From NCBI GenBank assembly GCA_013146195.2, contig CM028378.1, positions 94,738,057 to 94,802,056 of the forward strand: a stretch of DNA of 64,000 bases. The letters are read 5' to 3'. Made by a program: the position numbers and the translations under genes. The notes beneath the pieces are model-generated. The model did not search any database. It had not been told where the DNA came from and saw only the letters and a program-made list of their open reading frames with translations. Each line of letters starts with the position of its first letter. The stretch's first letter is position 1. This document shows, in pieces, positions 24,262 to 35,899 of this stretch. The stretch is from Codonopsis lanceolata (taxonomy: Eukaryota > Streptophyta > Magnoliopsida > Asterales > Campanulaceae).

Positions 24262-26829
24262 ATGGTTGCTTTATCCACCTCTTTCCTTTTGCCATTTTCT
24301 CACCGAAAGACAAAATATCCAAACACTCTCCACCTGCCACTACCACAGCGGCCTCCATCTCTAGACAGAGAATATCTTCATTACTGCCCGTAACAAAACC
24401 AACGAAACGATCATTATTTGTGACAATCTTCAAGACGTGCGATAACTTAATAAACACTTACATCGAACCTCCTTTACCCTCCTGTTTTGACCCGACACAC
24501 GTCCTCTCGGGAAACTTCGCTCCTGTGGATGAACTCTCACCCACCAAGTGTGAAGTCATACAAGGCTCGCTCCCCGCATGCCTTGACGGCGCTTATATTC
24601 GCAACGGCCCCAACCCTCAATACTTTCCTCGCGGGCCTCACCATCTTTTCGAAGGTGATGGCATGCTTCACTCCATTCGAATTTCCCGAGGCCAAGCCAC
24701 CTTCTGTAGCCGCTTCGTCAAGACGTACAAATTCACCCTCGAGCAAAATTTGGGATTCCCGGTCATCCTCAACGTGTTCTCTAGCTTCAACAGCCTCGCT
24801 GCCTCGATTGCCCGCATAGCAGTCTTAGCCGGCCGTATCATAACTGGACAAATCAATCCATGCTGCGGGAGTGGCCTTGCAAACGCCAGCTTGGCCTACT
24901 ATGGAGAAAGACTTTACGCCATGGGAGAGCCCGATCTTCCTTATGCCGTCAAAGTGGGTCTTGATGGTGAAATAACCACCATCGGGCGCCACAACTTTGA
25001 CGGCAAGCTTTTAATGGGCATGAACGCCCACCCAAAAATCGACCCGGCTACCGGAGAAATGTTTGCTTGCCGGTTCAGCCTGTTCTCACCCTACTTAACA
25101 TTTTTCCGGTTCGACAAATCTGGATCAAAACAACCCGACGTCCCGATTTTCTCCATGAAGACTCCGTCTTTCACTCACGACTTTGCAATTACTAAAACTT
25201 ACGCTATTTTTGCAGAAATACAAATCGAGTTGAATCCAAGAGAAATGATCAGACGTGGGTCGCTCGTGGGTGTTGATTTGTCAAAAGTTCCAAGGATCGG
25301 AGTGATACCACGATACGCCAAAGAAGAATCGGAAATGTTGTGGTTTGAGGTTGAGGGGTTTAATATGGTGCATGCGATAAATGCTTGGGAGGAAGATGGC
25401 GGTGACACGGTGGTGATGGTGGCGCCAAATGTTGTGCCGGTAGAGCATGCTTTAGAGAGGATGGATTTGATACATTCTTCTGTGGAGATGGTGAAGATAG
25501 ATCTGAAGACAGGGATGGTATCGAGGCAAACCGCTTCGGCTTGGAATTTGGAGTTTGGTGTGATTAATCCAGCATTTGTTGCCAAAAAGAACAGGTAAGT
25601 TGTTGCAATAGAATAAGGCCAAAAAAAGCCAAATATGTTTTGCAAATAAAATTTATGAATGATCGTCTTTCCGGTATTATGATGACTAAAACCACGTCGG
25701 TGGGATTTACTTACGGTGGATTTACAAAAATAACCTCGATGACTTGATCGTTTGTAATTTTACTTAAAAAAAATACTCTTTTATAGTCTGGATTATTGAC
25801 AAATCACCAATAACCCTCGACTGATTTATCAGTAAATCAGTAAAAATGTACCCCTCAACATCCGAAATTGCTTGTTTATCAAGTGGTCGACAGATAAACC
25901 AGTTATCAACCAAGTGGTTTATATTGGTTTATTGATAAACAAGTGTAAACCACTTGGTCGACAACTGGTCGACCTGATAAACCAGTTGTCGACCAAGTGG
26001 TTTACACCGGTTTATTGATAAACCAGTTGTTGACCAAGTGGTTTACACTTGTTTATCAATAAACCAGTATAAACTACTTGGTCGACAACTGGTTTATCTG
26101 TCGACCACTTGATAAACCAGCAATTTTGGATGTTGAGGGTGCATTTTTACCGATAACTGATAAACTAGTCGTGGTTTATCAGTGGTTTATCAATAATCCA
26201 TGTCATAAAAGAGTATATATTTTTTAAAGTAAGACTACAAATGATCAAGTCATCTTTGACTTGACCATTTTTGTAAATCCCCATGTGACACTCAATATTT
26301 TTATTGTATTAATTAATTTAGGGGGAAAGGAAGCAATTCCTAAGCCCAACTCTAATAATTTTGGTTTTTTTTTTTTTTTGAATTTTCTCTTTTAACTGAC
26401 ATAAAAACTTTTTGTTTATCTTTATTACTTTTTTTTAATCATTACTCAAAATAAAAATCCAAAATCAGGTACATGTATGCTGCAGTTGGGGATCCGCATC
26501 CGAAGATTGTGGGGTTAGTGAAGCTAGATTTATCAATAGCAGATGGGGATCAACGAGAGTGCGTGGTGGCTAGCCGTATGTTCGGACCAGGTTGCTACGG
26601 AGGGGAACCCTTCTTCGTGGCGAGGGAGTCCGATAGTCCTAGTACAGAAGAAGATGACGGATATGTGGTGTCGTATGTGCACGATGAAAACACCGGAGAG
26701 TCGAGGTTCTTAGTGATGGATGCCAGGTCACCTAATCTTGAAATTGTTGCTGCTGTAAAACTGCCTTCTCGCGTACCTTATGGTTTTCATGGGCTATTCG
26801 TAAGAGAGAGTGATCTTCTCAAGCTGTGA
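24262..26829 (+). CDS. CCD4: CCD4-like carotenoid cleavage dioxygenase, copy A (N-terminal frameshift)
   Basis: Two exons: 24262-25594 and 26469-26829, joined across a GT-AG intron (GTAAGT donor, TCAG acceptor) in the Arg codon of a KNR-Y junction, as in copy D. The family oxidatively cleaves carotenoids in plastids using Fe(II) held by four His. All four are visible, in NAHPKIDP, FTHDFAITK, MVHAINAWEE and YGFHGLFV. From 24306 to the stop the frame is open. The homologous ATG at 24262 is in another frame: relative to copies C and D one base is missing around CACCGAAAG (24301-24309), so translation from it stops after about 43 codons. The next in-frame ATG is at 24663, inside the catalytic domain. 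The copy is therefore probably a recent pseudogene unless another start or exon exists. The 3' flank resembles that of copy D, and an AATAAA lies at 26927. Confidence 0.85.
25717..26282. mobile_element. Large palindromic element in the CCD4-A intron
   Basis: The left half (GGATTTACAAAAAT... , ACTCTTTTAT, CCCTCAACATCC, AAATTGCT) is mirrored by the right half ending ATTTTTGTAAATCC. The centre repeats GTTGTCGACCAAGTGGTTTA and AAACCAGT blocks in both orientations. It can fold almost end to end, as foldback or MULE-type MITEs do. No clear target duplication was found. Copy D lacks it. Confidence 0.65.
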
Positions 26830-26929
26830 AAGTGAACCTTGGAAGATCTGTTACACATTTACTCTTTATCAAACACGTGCATTAAATATACATAAAATAT
26901 TTTATTCAACTGAACTATATATAAATAAT

Positions 26930-27540
26930 AAAGAATGAAGAAGAAAAAAAATTAAAATAATAAATTAAGGAGAACCTTTTAAATAAAAATATATCATTAT
27001 AAACTTGTACTAATCAAATTTTAATTATCTATTACAGTTTGTGTGGATTGATCTGTTTCACTAGCATGAATAAGAGGGACATTTTGGAGACTATTGTTCT
27101 CTGTTTTTATAAATGTAATTGTGAATGTATTTCCTATAATTTATACTGATTTTAGAAAATAAAAAATTGAGTGATTCAAATACCCATGTGATGCTTCATC
27201 TGCTCCTGGTTTCTAGTTTCTACATTTATTCAACATTATTTACAATGTAACAAATATAGTTGTTACATTCAATTAACTTGATTTAAAAAAGCAGAAAATA
27301 AAGAGTTTTTTGCAGAAATCTAAATACAAATCAAGGCAAAGAAGCATGCAAAAAGATATTGACCATAACATTGACATTTTTTTATTTTTAATTCTCAAAT
27401 CAAAAGCTTAACATTGAATGTAATCTAGATTTTGAATGTTAGACTTATTTAATGATGATATATTTTTAGTAAGTGGATTTAGATGAGAAATTAAATTTGA
27501 TATGTCCATTAGCCAATATATATATATATATATATATACC
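26930..27540. other. Downstream flank of CCD4-A, no gene seen
   Basis: AT-rich DNA with a short (TA)n run at about 27520-27538. Confidence 0.4.
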
Positions 27541-27700
27541 AAATGTTGCAATTAGACTACTTAAACCTTAAATTTTTGAGAATAATCACTGTACCAGAGT
27601 TATCTTGTAATTTAACTCAATTTTAGATGAACGTTAAGTTTAGAATTTAATTTATGTTAAATACTTATTTTGACCATGCATCTTAATCATCATCCTGTCC
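27541..27700. repeat. Diverged copy of the 32748-32870 inverted-repeat family
   Basis: TGTACCAGAGTTATCTTG, AATTTAACTC, ATGAACGTTAAG and TTTTGACCATGCAT resemble 32800-32900 (GAGTTATGTTGCAATTTAAC, ATGGACGTTAAG, TTTCAACCATG). It is probably one end of a related transposon. Confidence 0.45.
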
Positions 27701-27727
27701 GATCAACTATGAAAAATAAATCTCACT

Positions 27728-27728
<1 letters not shown>

Positions 27729-27804
<76 letters not shown>
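27729..27804. repeat. Poly-A tract followed by (TA)n
   Basis: About 31 A residues run into about 45 bp of TA repeat. Confidence 0.95.
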
Positions 27805-27808
<4 letters not shown>

Positions 27809-28322
27809 AAAAAGTGCAATATCTCTCCCCTCGCCCCCATCTCATCTTCGACTGCCGACATCTCCAAAATCTTGCAAAAGGATTTCACAGATCAAACTTA
27901 GTCAATGATCTTGACCATTTTGTTCAAGAAAGACTCAGTTGTAAATGAGTTAGAATTTTCTATTTCAGACCTGAACATTAATGGATCTCCAACAAGATGC
28001 TAACCATTTTCCTATTAATACCTACTTCCTAAAATAGCTTGCTGCCCAAAAATTCCCCCCACATTTGTTTTCCCCCAAACATCCTGCAACAAAGGTTGGT
28101 CGACAAAATCAGGAAGGAAGACCACCCAAACGAAAACAAGGAGATAAGGTAAAGTAACAGGTACCCCCCATAGATCTGGATCGTTGGGAGTCGACCCAAA
28201 AAGATCTAGAGTCGTTGATTCTCATTGTATCCATGATTTGCGCATGTTCACTCATAATCTTGTTGAATCCTGACTGCCCTCTTTATTACATCGACATTAC
28301 AGCAGGAAGGAGACTTTACAAT

Positions 28323-29411
28323 TGGGCGGTCCTGAATTTTTAGTGGTCAGAGCAAAAAACAAAAGACACGGGACCCTTAAAAAAGTAATAGTATAAGTAT
28401 AAGAATTTTTGACAAATAATTTTATTTGATTTTTCATCATTTGAAGTGTTGAAAATGAATAATACCCGAATATATAAGAAAATAAATATTAAATAATTAT
28501 CGAAAACTGTTATTCTTCATTCGTTAAAATAATTTACAATAAAAATAATATACTTCATCGATTTTTTTCTTTTATTTATGTTTTAACTTCTAGATAGATT
28601 TTTTTTTTGTAACATGTATTGTGCACTATAAATTCAAGTTAAAAAACAATGAATTGATAAAGCAAAGAATTAAATAATCATAAGCAATAATTAAAATGAT
28701 AGTAACATAACAATAAATTTTGATTTTTGCCTGAAATATTGATATTATATGTCCAATCAATTGTTATTTTTTATGACCCAGATAAAAAAATTGATTGTCA
28801 ACTAACTTTTTTTATAAGTAAATTTAACGAACGGAAAAATAAAATTAAGGTTGAATAACTCTACTGAAACCGAATACAAAATATTTATCTTTATATAGTT
28901 ACTTTTTATTTATTAGGTTCCAGAGTAATTAAAACATATAAAAATAGATTTGAAGTTGGTAATAAATAAATAAAATACTTAATCACAATCATTATATTTA
29001 CAATACAAGTGGAGGATAAAGATGAAATATTGTGAAATTATAAGCATATTTTTTAAAAGCTGATTATTTGTGTAAAATCTCTTAAAATAATATAGGAGAC
29101 TATGTAACTAAACTGAGGAAGTATATGATATAATATGCATATAAAATAATACTAAAAATAATTAATGCCCAAAATAAATAAATAAATAAACTACTAAAAA
29201 GCAGGTGAAGGGTCTTAAACCTTGTACTTCCCCACTTTGCTCTACATTTGAAAGACACAATCCATTGAGCCAAATGACATTTTGTTTATTAATATTACAT
29301 TATTTCTTATATATCTAAATAAAACTAGCATACACATATATAAAATTGGGCCCTCTTACATTGGGGGCCCTGTTCGATCGATCACTCTGAACTCCCCCAA
29401 AACCGGGCCTG
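28323..29411. mobile_element. hAT-like non-autonomous element, 1.09 kb
   Basis: Flanked by an exact 8-bp duplication CTTTACAA (28315-28322 and 29412-29419). The ends are weak inverted repeats (TTGGGCGGTCCTGAA at the left, CAGGCCCGGTTTTGG read inward from the right). No transposase frame is present. Near 29205-29285 the minus strand has tRNA-like A and B box motifs (TGGCTCAATGG, GGTTTAAGACCC). The surrounding sequence looks like one end of the copia remnant on the minus strand. Confidence 0.5.
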
Positions 29412-29597
29412 CTTTACAACAGGAAGGAATAAGAGCCTAACTAACCAACTATACTTACTACACAACTCATCATTTATCTTCCACATCTTTACACCCGATA
29501 CCCTTGGAGTTTGGTATGCCCTTGTTGTCTTTCTCACTTGAACAGTTTACCTCCTTTGTACTAGTGTTCTGTCAATTGTATCCTTGACTTCATCACC

Positions 29598-30137
29598 CCC
29601 ACCGCCTCAAGTTGAGAGGGGAGAACAAGTTCAACACACGAAACTTGGAAAGTAGAAAATGTAGCTGAGATAGCTAGGGACAGATCTTAGTGAACATATC
29701 ATCCAATTGATCAGATATGGAAACATGAGTAGTAGCAATTAACCCCTGAGTTATCTTCTCCCTTATAATATATGACAATCAATCTCGATATGCTTAGTCC
29801 TTTCATGATGTACTGGATTAGCGGCAATATGCATGGCAACTGTATTATCACAGTATAATCAAATAGGAAGGGAAGAGGAAATATGAAAGTCTTAGAGAAG
29901 AGCATACGACCAAGTCAATTCGCAATAGGTAGATGCCATGGCTCTATATTCTGATTTTGCAGATGATTTGGAGACTGTAGGTTGTTTCTTGCTTTTCCAA
30001 GAAGCAAGAGCAGACCCTAAGAATACATAAAAACCAATGACAGATCATCTGGCTGTAGGACACCATGCCTAGTCTGCATCACAATAAGTAGATAGAGTAG
30101 TGGTAGAGTTGGCTGGAAAGAATGGACCTTGAACAGG
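29598..30137 (-). pseudogene. Ty1/copia RNase H fragment
   Basis: The minus strand reads YCDAD, then [39 protein letters not shown] and [13 protein letters not shown]: the RNase H domain at the end of a copia polyprotein. It is broken by TAG and TGA stops near the start, a TAA after YALL and a frameshift after CHI. Reverse transcriptase, integrase and gag are missing. Sequence from about 29597 down to 29420 continues as its LTR-like 3' flank. Confidence 0.85.
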
Positions 30138-30141
30138 ACTG

Positions 30142-30579
30142 AGCTTCAGAAATAAAAACTTTAAATTACAAGCTAAATTCGGATTATATCCGACCTAGAA
30201 CTTAGGGCTACAATATTTATACTAGTGTTTATAGGGCAGGAACTAGAATTAGGGTGAAATTCCTAATTTTGTGAGTCAGTGAGGCTTTGCAGGGGCAAAG
30301 GTTCTAAGGAATGCGGCCGCAAGGCCTTTACTTCCTACGGGATGACATTCTGGAGACCTTGTGGGGGCAAGGGTCTAGAGGCTTGCAGCCCCAAGGCCTT
30401 ATGATTTCTGATCCTTTGTCTTTTAGCCTTTTGCACTTTAGTCACTTCCTTCAATTCTTCACTTAAAGCCTTATGAATTCCATAATTCCAACAAAAACCC
30501 TAAAACTCACAATTAAGCTCCAAAACACATATTATTAGCCAAATGCCTCGTGGAATAACTATTTCTAAGCTGTATCAGT
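30142..30579 (-). mobile_element. Possible LTR remnant, minus strand
   Basis: Read on the minus strand it starts TGATACAGC and ends AAGCTCA, with a TATA-like CTATAAACACTAG. Two roughly 60-bp units with GGGGCAAGG and CCAAGGCCTT lie at about 30285-30400. No target duplication was found, so this is tentative. Confidence 0.3.
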
Positions 30580-30874
30580 ACCCAATAGATGCGTATAAAA
30601 CACATCTATTATTGTACACGAATAAAATGTTTAGAACAACAACATATTTAACCCTTCTTTAGATACTTTTCATAAGAGTTACATAAAGGATAGTTTGGGT
30701 AAAATAAAAACCTTTTATAGATATGATAAAGAGATCAAAGCTGAGTTTGAAGAGTATGTAATAATTAAAAACACAACAGAGGTTTACTCAAATAGACTGC
30801 CTACGTATCCCTTTCTCAGGAATCAGACCAAACGTAGTTCGATCTCAGACCGACAAGCAAGCTGCGATTTGGAA

Positions 30875-31350
30875 AGATAGTTGCAATATCCATTACAACC
30901 TAGTAAAAATAACGCACATCAAAATGCAATATCCATTGCATTATCACATAAACACAGATGCAATATCCATTGCATCGCAAAGATCAGGTGCACTATCCAT
31001 TGCATCGTCACAAACCCAAATACAATATCCATTGCATTATCGCAAAATCAAATGCAATATCTATTGCATCGCCACAAACCCAAATGCAATATCTATTGTA
31101 TTATCGTAAAATCAGATGCAATATCCATTGTATCACCACAAACCTTAATGCAATATCCATTGCATTATCACAAAATCAGATGTAATATCCATTGCATCGC
31201 CGCAAACCTTAATGCAATATACATTGTATTAATACAGAATCAGATGCAATATCCATTGCATCACAATGCTAGATGCGATATCCATCGCATTATCCCAACA
31301 TCAAATGCAATATCCATTGCATTAACACATAATCATATGCAACTCCACTG
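30875..31350. repeat. Palindromic minisatellite, about 15 units of roughly 33 bp
   Basis: Each unit centres on TGCAATATCCATTGCA, a 6-bp-stem hairpin with an ATCC loop, separated by A/C-rich spacers. Unit 13 (near 31273) carries TGCGAT and ATCGCA, a change in both arms that keeps the stem; other units have one-sided changes. The peptides it appears to encode are artefacts of the repeat. Confidence 0.9.
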
Positions 31351-31356
31351 CATCAG

Positions 31357-31860
31357 AACTCTAATAATTTTGGTTTTGTTATTTTGAATTTTCTCTTTTT
31401 ACGGTCGTAAAATTTTTTTGTTTATCTTTATTACTTTTTTAAAATCACTACACAAAATAAAAATCCAAAATCATGTACGTGTATGCTGCAGTTGGGGATC
31501 CGCATCCGAAGATTGTGGGGTTAGTGAAACTAGATTTATCAATAGCAGATGGAGATCAAAGAGAGTGCATGGTGGCTAGCCGTATGTTCGGACCAGGTTG
31601 CTACGGTGGGGAACCCTTCTTCGTGGCGAGGGAGTCCGACAGTCCTAGTACAAAAGAAGATGACGGATATGTGGTGTCGTATGTGCACGATGAAAACACC
31701 GGAGAGTCGAGGTTCTTAGTGCCTAGTCTTGAAATTGTTGATGCTGTAAAATTGCCTTCTCGCGTACCTTATGGCTTTCATGGGCTCTTCGTAAGAGAGA
31801 GTGATCTTCTCAAGCTGTGAAAGTGAACATTGGAAGATTTGCTACACATTTATGCTCTCT
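31357..31860 (+). pseudogene. CCD4: CCD4-like copy B, intron end plus exon 2 only
   Basis: Homology to copy A begins in the intron (AACTCTAATAATTTTGG), covers exon 2 (31475-31820) and runs a little past the stop. The acceptor CAG-G of A and D is CAT-G here (31472-31475), so the 3' splice site is lost. Fifteen bases corresponding to MDARS are deleted in frame; the rest of the exon frame is intact, including the YGFHGLFV iron-ligand segment. Exon 1, and with it three of the four iron-binding His, is absent. It begins immediately after the palindromic minisatellite. Confidence 0.88.
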
Positions 31861-32740
31861 TGACCTAATAGGTAGGTAGATACTATAGGAACAGATGGAG
31901 AATTATGGAGCTTGAATACCCTAGTAGATTTTGTTCTCGTATTATACATTATTGGTGAAGGACAAAAGTAAATGAATGCGCATATAGAGATTTGGGCTCC
32001 AAGAAATACATACACACAAAAGTGTGAAAGCATATGGAGTAAAAGATTTATGGACTATGCCACGTCCTTAATTCATAAGTATTTTATCTACAAATCTATT
32101 ATCCACTATAAATAAGTTGAAGTAAAACTTCATATCATGGATCCACTATTAAAGATTATATTCTTTAATTAACTGTATACATTTTGTGCGATAATGGAAT
32201 GCTCTATCTAGGGGTGTACGTCATAACCACGAAACAGAACCGAACCTTTGTCAAAGCTATTTTGGTTTCAGTTTAAAAAATTAAAAAATCAGTTCATGGT
32301 TTTGATATCGAACTAAAACAAAACAAAACAAAACCAAACCAAACCAAACCAAACCTATATATATAGTTACTAAATCAAACCAAATCTAGATTGTTGGAGA
32401 ACATTTTTATTCTTCAATTGTTTGTAATTATTTTAGAATTTGCATTGTTTTATTTTTGATGATTTACTTTTGGTAAAAACTTATGTAAAACGGTTTTACA
32501 GATCTTTATCTGTATTATAGATCTATATCAGTAAGACGGATCTATTGACGTTAAATAGGTTAAAATTTAGAAATTTTAGCGACACCCCTCAACGTTTAGA
32601 AATTGTAGCGTCACTACTCACGTTTATAAATAAAGAGTATCACTTTTTAACATTAAAAGAACCACTATTTCGCATTAAGTCACTTTTGCACATAGAAGTG
32701 CCACTTTGCATTTTTAATGAAAAATTTTCATTTTTGTTCT
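31861..32740. other. Intergenic DNA with an AACCAAACC-rich block
   Basis: From about 32215 the sequence begins TAGGGGTGTACG, then CGAACC/AACCAAACC-type repeats to about 32360. Similar blocks sit at 44050-44210 and 53700-53800. They look like ends of one dispersed element family; the class is uncertain. Confidence 0.4.
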
Positions 32741-32747
32741 TGGCAAA

Positions 32748-35410
32748 CACGTCTTTGGGTCACTATACTTTACAAAATCTTGCAATGAGGTCACTAAACT
32801 TTAAAAGTTTCGTAATGGCTACTTCACTTGAGTTATGTTGCAATTTAACCCCCATTTTTTTGAATGGACGTTAAGTTGTGTTAAAAACCTATTTCAACCA
32901 TGTTTTCATCATCATCATCTTCTCTCTAGTTGAAAACCTTGTTGATTGAACAATATCACCGATAAACCCTTTTTTGAGATGAGATGGGCAATTGGGGCTT
33001 CCACGGCTAGACCCCATTTGCTTTCACCCAAAATCACAACCAATCATTTGTGAATTTGTTTAGTTGGTCTCTCTAAAATCATTTGTTTATTGTCTCTCTA
33101 TAAGAAGCTTTATTGATCATTGCAACAACTATAGAAACTACTAAAGAAGCTTCATTGAATCGCTCTCAACGAAACCCAAATTGACTCATTTCATAAATAG
33201 ATCACCTAGATCTACTGCTTATTCTTTGTGTTTCATTCTACCGCTCTAATCTTCCTCTTTAGTGTGTCTTCAAGAGGCCCAATTGGTGGGTATAGCCACA
33301 GATCATGGATCCCTTTCTTTGTTCACTCTAATTGCAAGAAAATTCTTCAAGTAATGATTCATGTGCCTTCATCACAAACTAAGGCTTCACCTTTTCAAAA
33401 TTCTAGGTTGTTCTTCAGGGTTTGTAGAATCGAAGAAGCGTGAGTAGTTCACAAAAGGCGAAACCCTAAATCGAGTGTAAGATCGATTGAGAATGTGTAG
33501 ACACCCTAATTTTGTACCCATATATTGCAAAGTCCCAGAAAATGTAATTACGAATTAAAATGGTCTAACAGTCGTTAATTCCGTTACGTTTCAGGGGAGC
33601 CAGGACGTTAATTAAAGTTTACGAAGAATGAAAGAGGCAGGAGATAACCAGAAGCGTGCAAAGCGTAGTAAAAAACCAAAGGAAGGAGGATAGGGCGTTG
33701 CACCCCTAGAGGCCGGTGTCGTGCCCTCCTCCCCTCTTTGAGATTTCCAGCATGCTCCCTGCATGCGTCCAGCTTTTTCGCTTATTCACCACCTTCGTCG
33801 GTAGCCCTTCGCCTTCACTGATTTGGTCAGTAACCGTCTCCCTCTCACTTCCTATAAATAAAGGCCTTCACCTCCTCATTTCGACACACCAACAACGCAA
33901 AGATAATCTCACTCTCTGTTGTTCTCTCTCTCTCTCTCTCCCTCTTGAAGCACTCTCTATAGGCTGTCTAATCCCCTAGCAAGCCTTGTCCAAAACCCTT
34001 AAGCCTGGCAAGCCGATCTTTCCCAAGCCCAACTTGCCTAACCACACACACACACACAAACTAACAAACTAACTCATCAAGCCTAGCTTACACGCACACA
34101 ACACACACCCATATACACATACACATACACATGTACAACAACAACACAACAAAGACTTTCTCTCACATGAGGACATGGGAAGCATAAGCAAATCGCCTAA
34201 GCCTAGGCGTACCCGAGTTCAGATACTCACGCTTCAAGGCGTAGGTTCCTGAACGTATTATTCTGTTGCCGTAGTTATTTCAAAGTCCGTACATATATAT
34301 ATAAAGTAGATATTTATATTTTACGTGTTTGTAAATATTTGTATTATCTGTATATATTATTATTGTTCGTTTTCTTTTTTCCGTTTATATTTTCTAGATG
34401 TAACGTAGTCATAATGCCTTCCATTTAGTTAATTTCATTTTTCGTTATATACATAATATAAATAAGCGACGTCGTTAGTATAGCTTTATTTTCGTACAAT
34501 ATTTTATAAAATAATCATTATTATTTCGTTTGTTTTTCATTCTATCCTGTTTATGTAAACATAATATGATCTTTTCATCTTTCGTTATATATATATATAT
34601 ATATTCTTCTAGACAAAATATGTTCATAAAATAAGCATTTTAGAAAACCCAATTTTGAGACCGAAATGGCAAGTTGGGTGCCTAACCCCTTCCCGACTCG
34701 TAACTTAGCCTTTGAATCCATATTTTCTATCATTTTTAGTTTTTCTCTATCTAACCTTAAAATAGAAATGACGACTTTGTACACACATTTTTAGAATCCA
34801 CAATGAGGCCGAGCGTATTTCACACGCTTAAGTTTTGAAACCACTCGTTTTTATTACAAGAGGAAGGTTTGAAACGAGGCTCTCACAGAATGCATGCCCA
34901 CAATCGTCTCCAATTGTAAACTTTATCTTTGGATTCGTGCAAGGGATCAAATTTTCGTGAGAAATCAACTTCAATTGTAACCAAGCTTTGAATTTACGCA
35001 AGGCAGAGAGCGATTATCCTTGTGCAAAGTAACAGTCCTACGGCAATGCCTTGTCGGACTCAAATAGAAATAGACCAGAGCTAGGGCTCGCTGTGTCGGT
35101 TCATAATGAAAGATAACCAGCGTCGGTGGGTCTTGGTCTGAGATGGAGACTCAAACCGCTACATTTCCAGTTTCATCTCCTTTTTAAAAAAAAAATTGAA
35201 AGAAAACAATTCATAGTAAGTGTGAAAATTAGAAAGTGAAGATGACAACAGAGGTAAAACACGTATTTGACTTGCAAATAACATTTAAAGTAAACGTTTG
35301 TTCATAAATATGAGTTAAATTGCAACATAACTCATGTACGCTGGTCATTATGGAAATTTTAAAGTTTAAGTGGCATGATTGTAAGATTTTGTAAAGTTCA
35401 GTAGTCCAAA
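32748..35410. mobile_element. Inverted-repeat transposon (MULE-like) split by a solo LTR
   Basis: CACTATACTTTACAAAATCT...GAGTTATGTTGCAATTTAAC at 32760-32850 is mirrored at about 35300-35400. The interior, outside the LTR, has no recognised coding sequence. Target duplications were not found. The diverged relative at 27541-27700 supports a dispersed family. Confidence 0.5.
33496..34887 (+). mobile_element. Solo LTR of a Ty3/gypsy (Tat/Ogre-like) retrotransposon
   Basis: 1392 bp starting TGTAGACACCC and ending CTCACA, flanked by an exact 5-bp duplication GAATG (33491-33495 and 34888-34892). It has a TATA box (CCTATAAATAAAGG, near 33851) and the GGGTGCCTAACCCCTTCCC stretch common in Tat/Ogre LTRs. 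No internal domain is attached, so it is the product of LTR-LTR recombination. Confidence 0.8.
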
Positions 35411-35429
35411 GATGCAATTTTTCTTTTTT

Positions 35430-35890
35430 CTTTTAAAAATGTTTCTTTTTGATCTTAAATGTGTTACTTTTGACATTAAAAGTGTCACTTTGTATTATAA
35501 ATGAAAACATGTACTTTTAGCCTTAAAATATCACCTTTTTAGCATTAAATGTGTTACTTTTGGCCTTATAAGTGTCACTTTACATTATAAATAAAAGTTG
35601 ATCTTACAAGTGTCACGTTTCTAACATTAAATGTGTCACGTTTGGTCCTTTAATTTAAATTTCACTTTGCAGTATAAATGAAAGCTAATTGGCTTTAAAT
35701 TAAATGTGTAACTTTTAGCCCTAAAAATGTCATTTTGCATAATTAATGGAAATTATCACTTTATTTTCCTTAAAAGTGTTACTTTTATTAATCTTAGAAA
35801 TTGTCACGTTTGCCTTTAAATGTGTCATTTTTTACCACAAAGTGTTACTTTGAATTAAAAATGAAATTAATCAAAGTTTTAAGTTGATTT
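35430..35890. repeat. Degenerate tandem repeat with GTGTCACTTT motifs
   Basis: Repeated TTAAATGTGT(T/C)AC and GTGTCACTTT(A/G)CATTATAAATG blocks about 55-65 bp apart, highly diverged. Similar motifs occur at 32640-32720. Confidence 0.6.
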
Positions 35891-35899
35891 ATGAAAAGT

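Noticed and set aside
24487..24819. 110-codon frame inside CCD4 exon 1
   Set aside because: Out-of-frame shadow of the real exon; similar shadows occur in copy D.
29205..29285. Possible intact tRNA gene or SINE on the minus strand
   Set aside because: Only box-like motifs are present; no cloverleaf, tail or target duplication could be shown, so it is mentioned only within the hAT-like element.
30881..31387. 168-codon frame with repeated QYPLH motifs
   Set aside because: Reading of the palindromic minisatellite in one frame; the other frames give the same kind of peptide.
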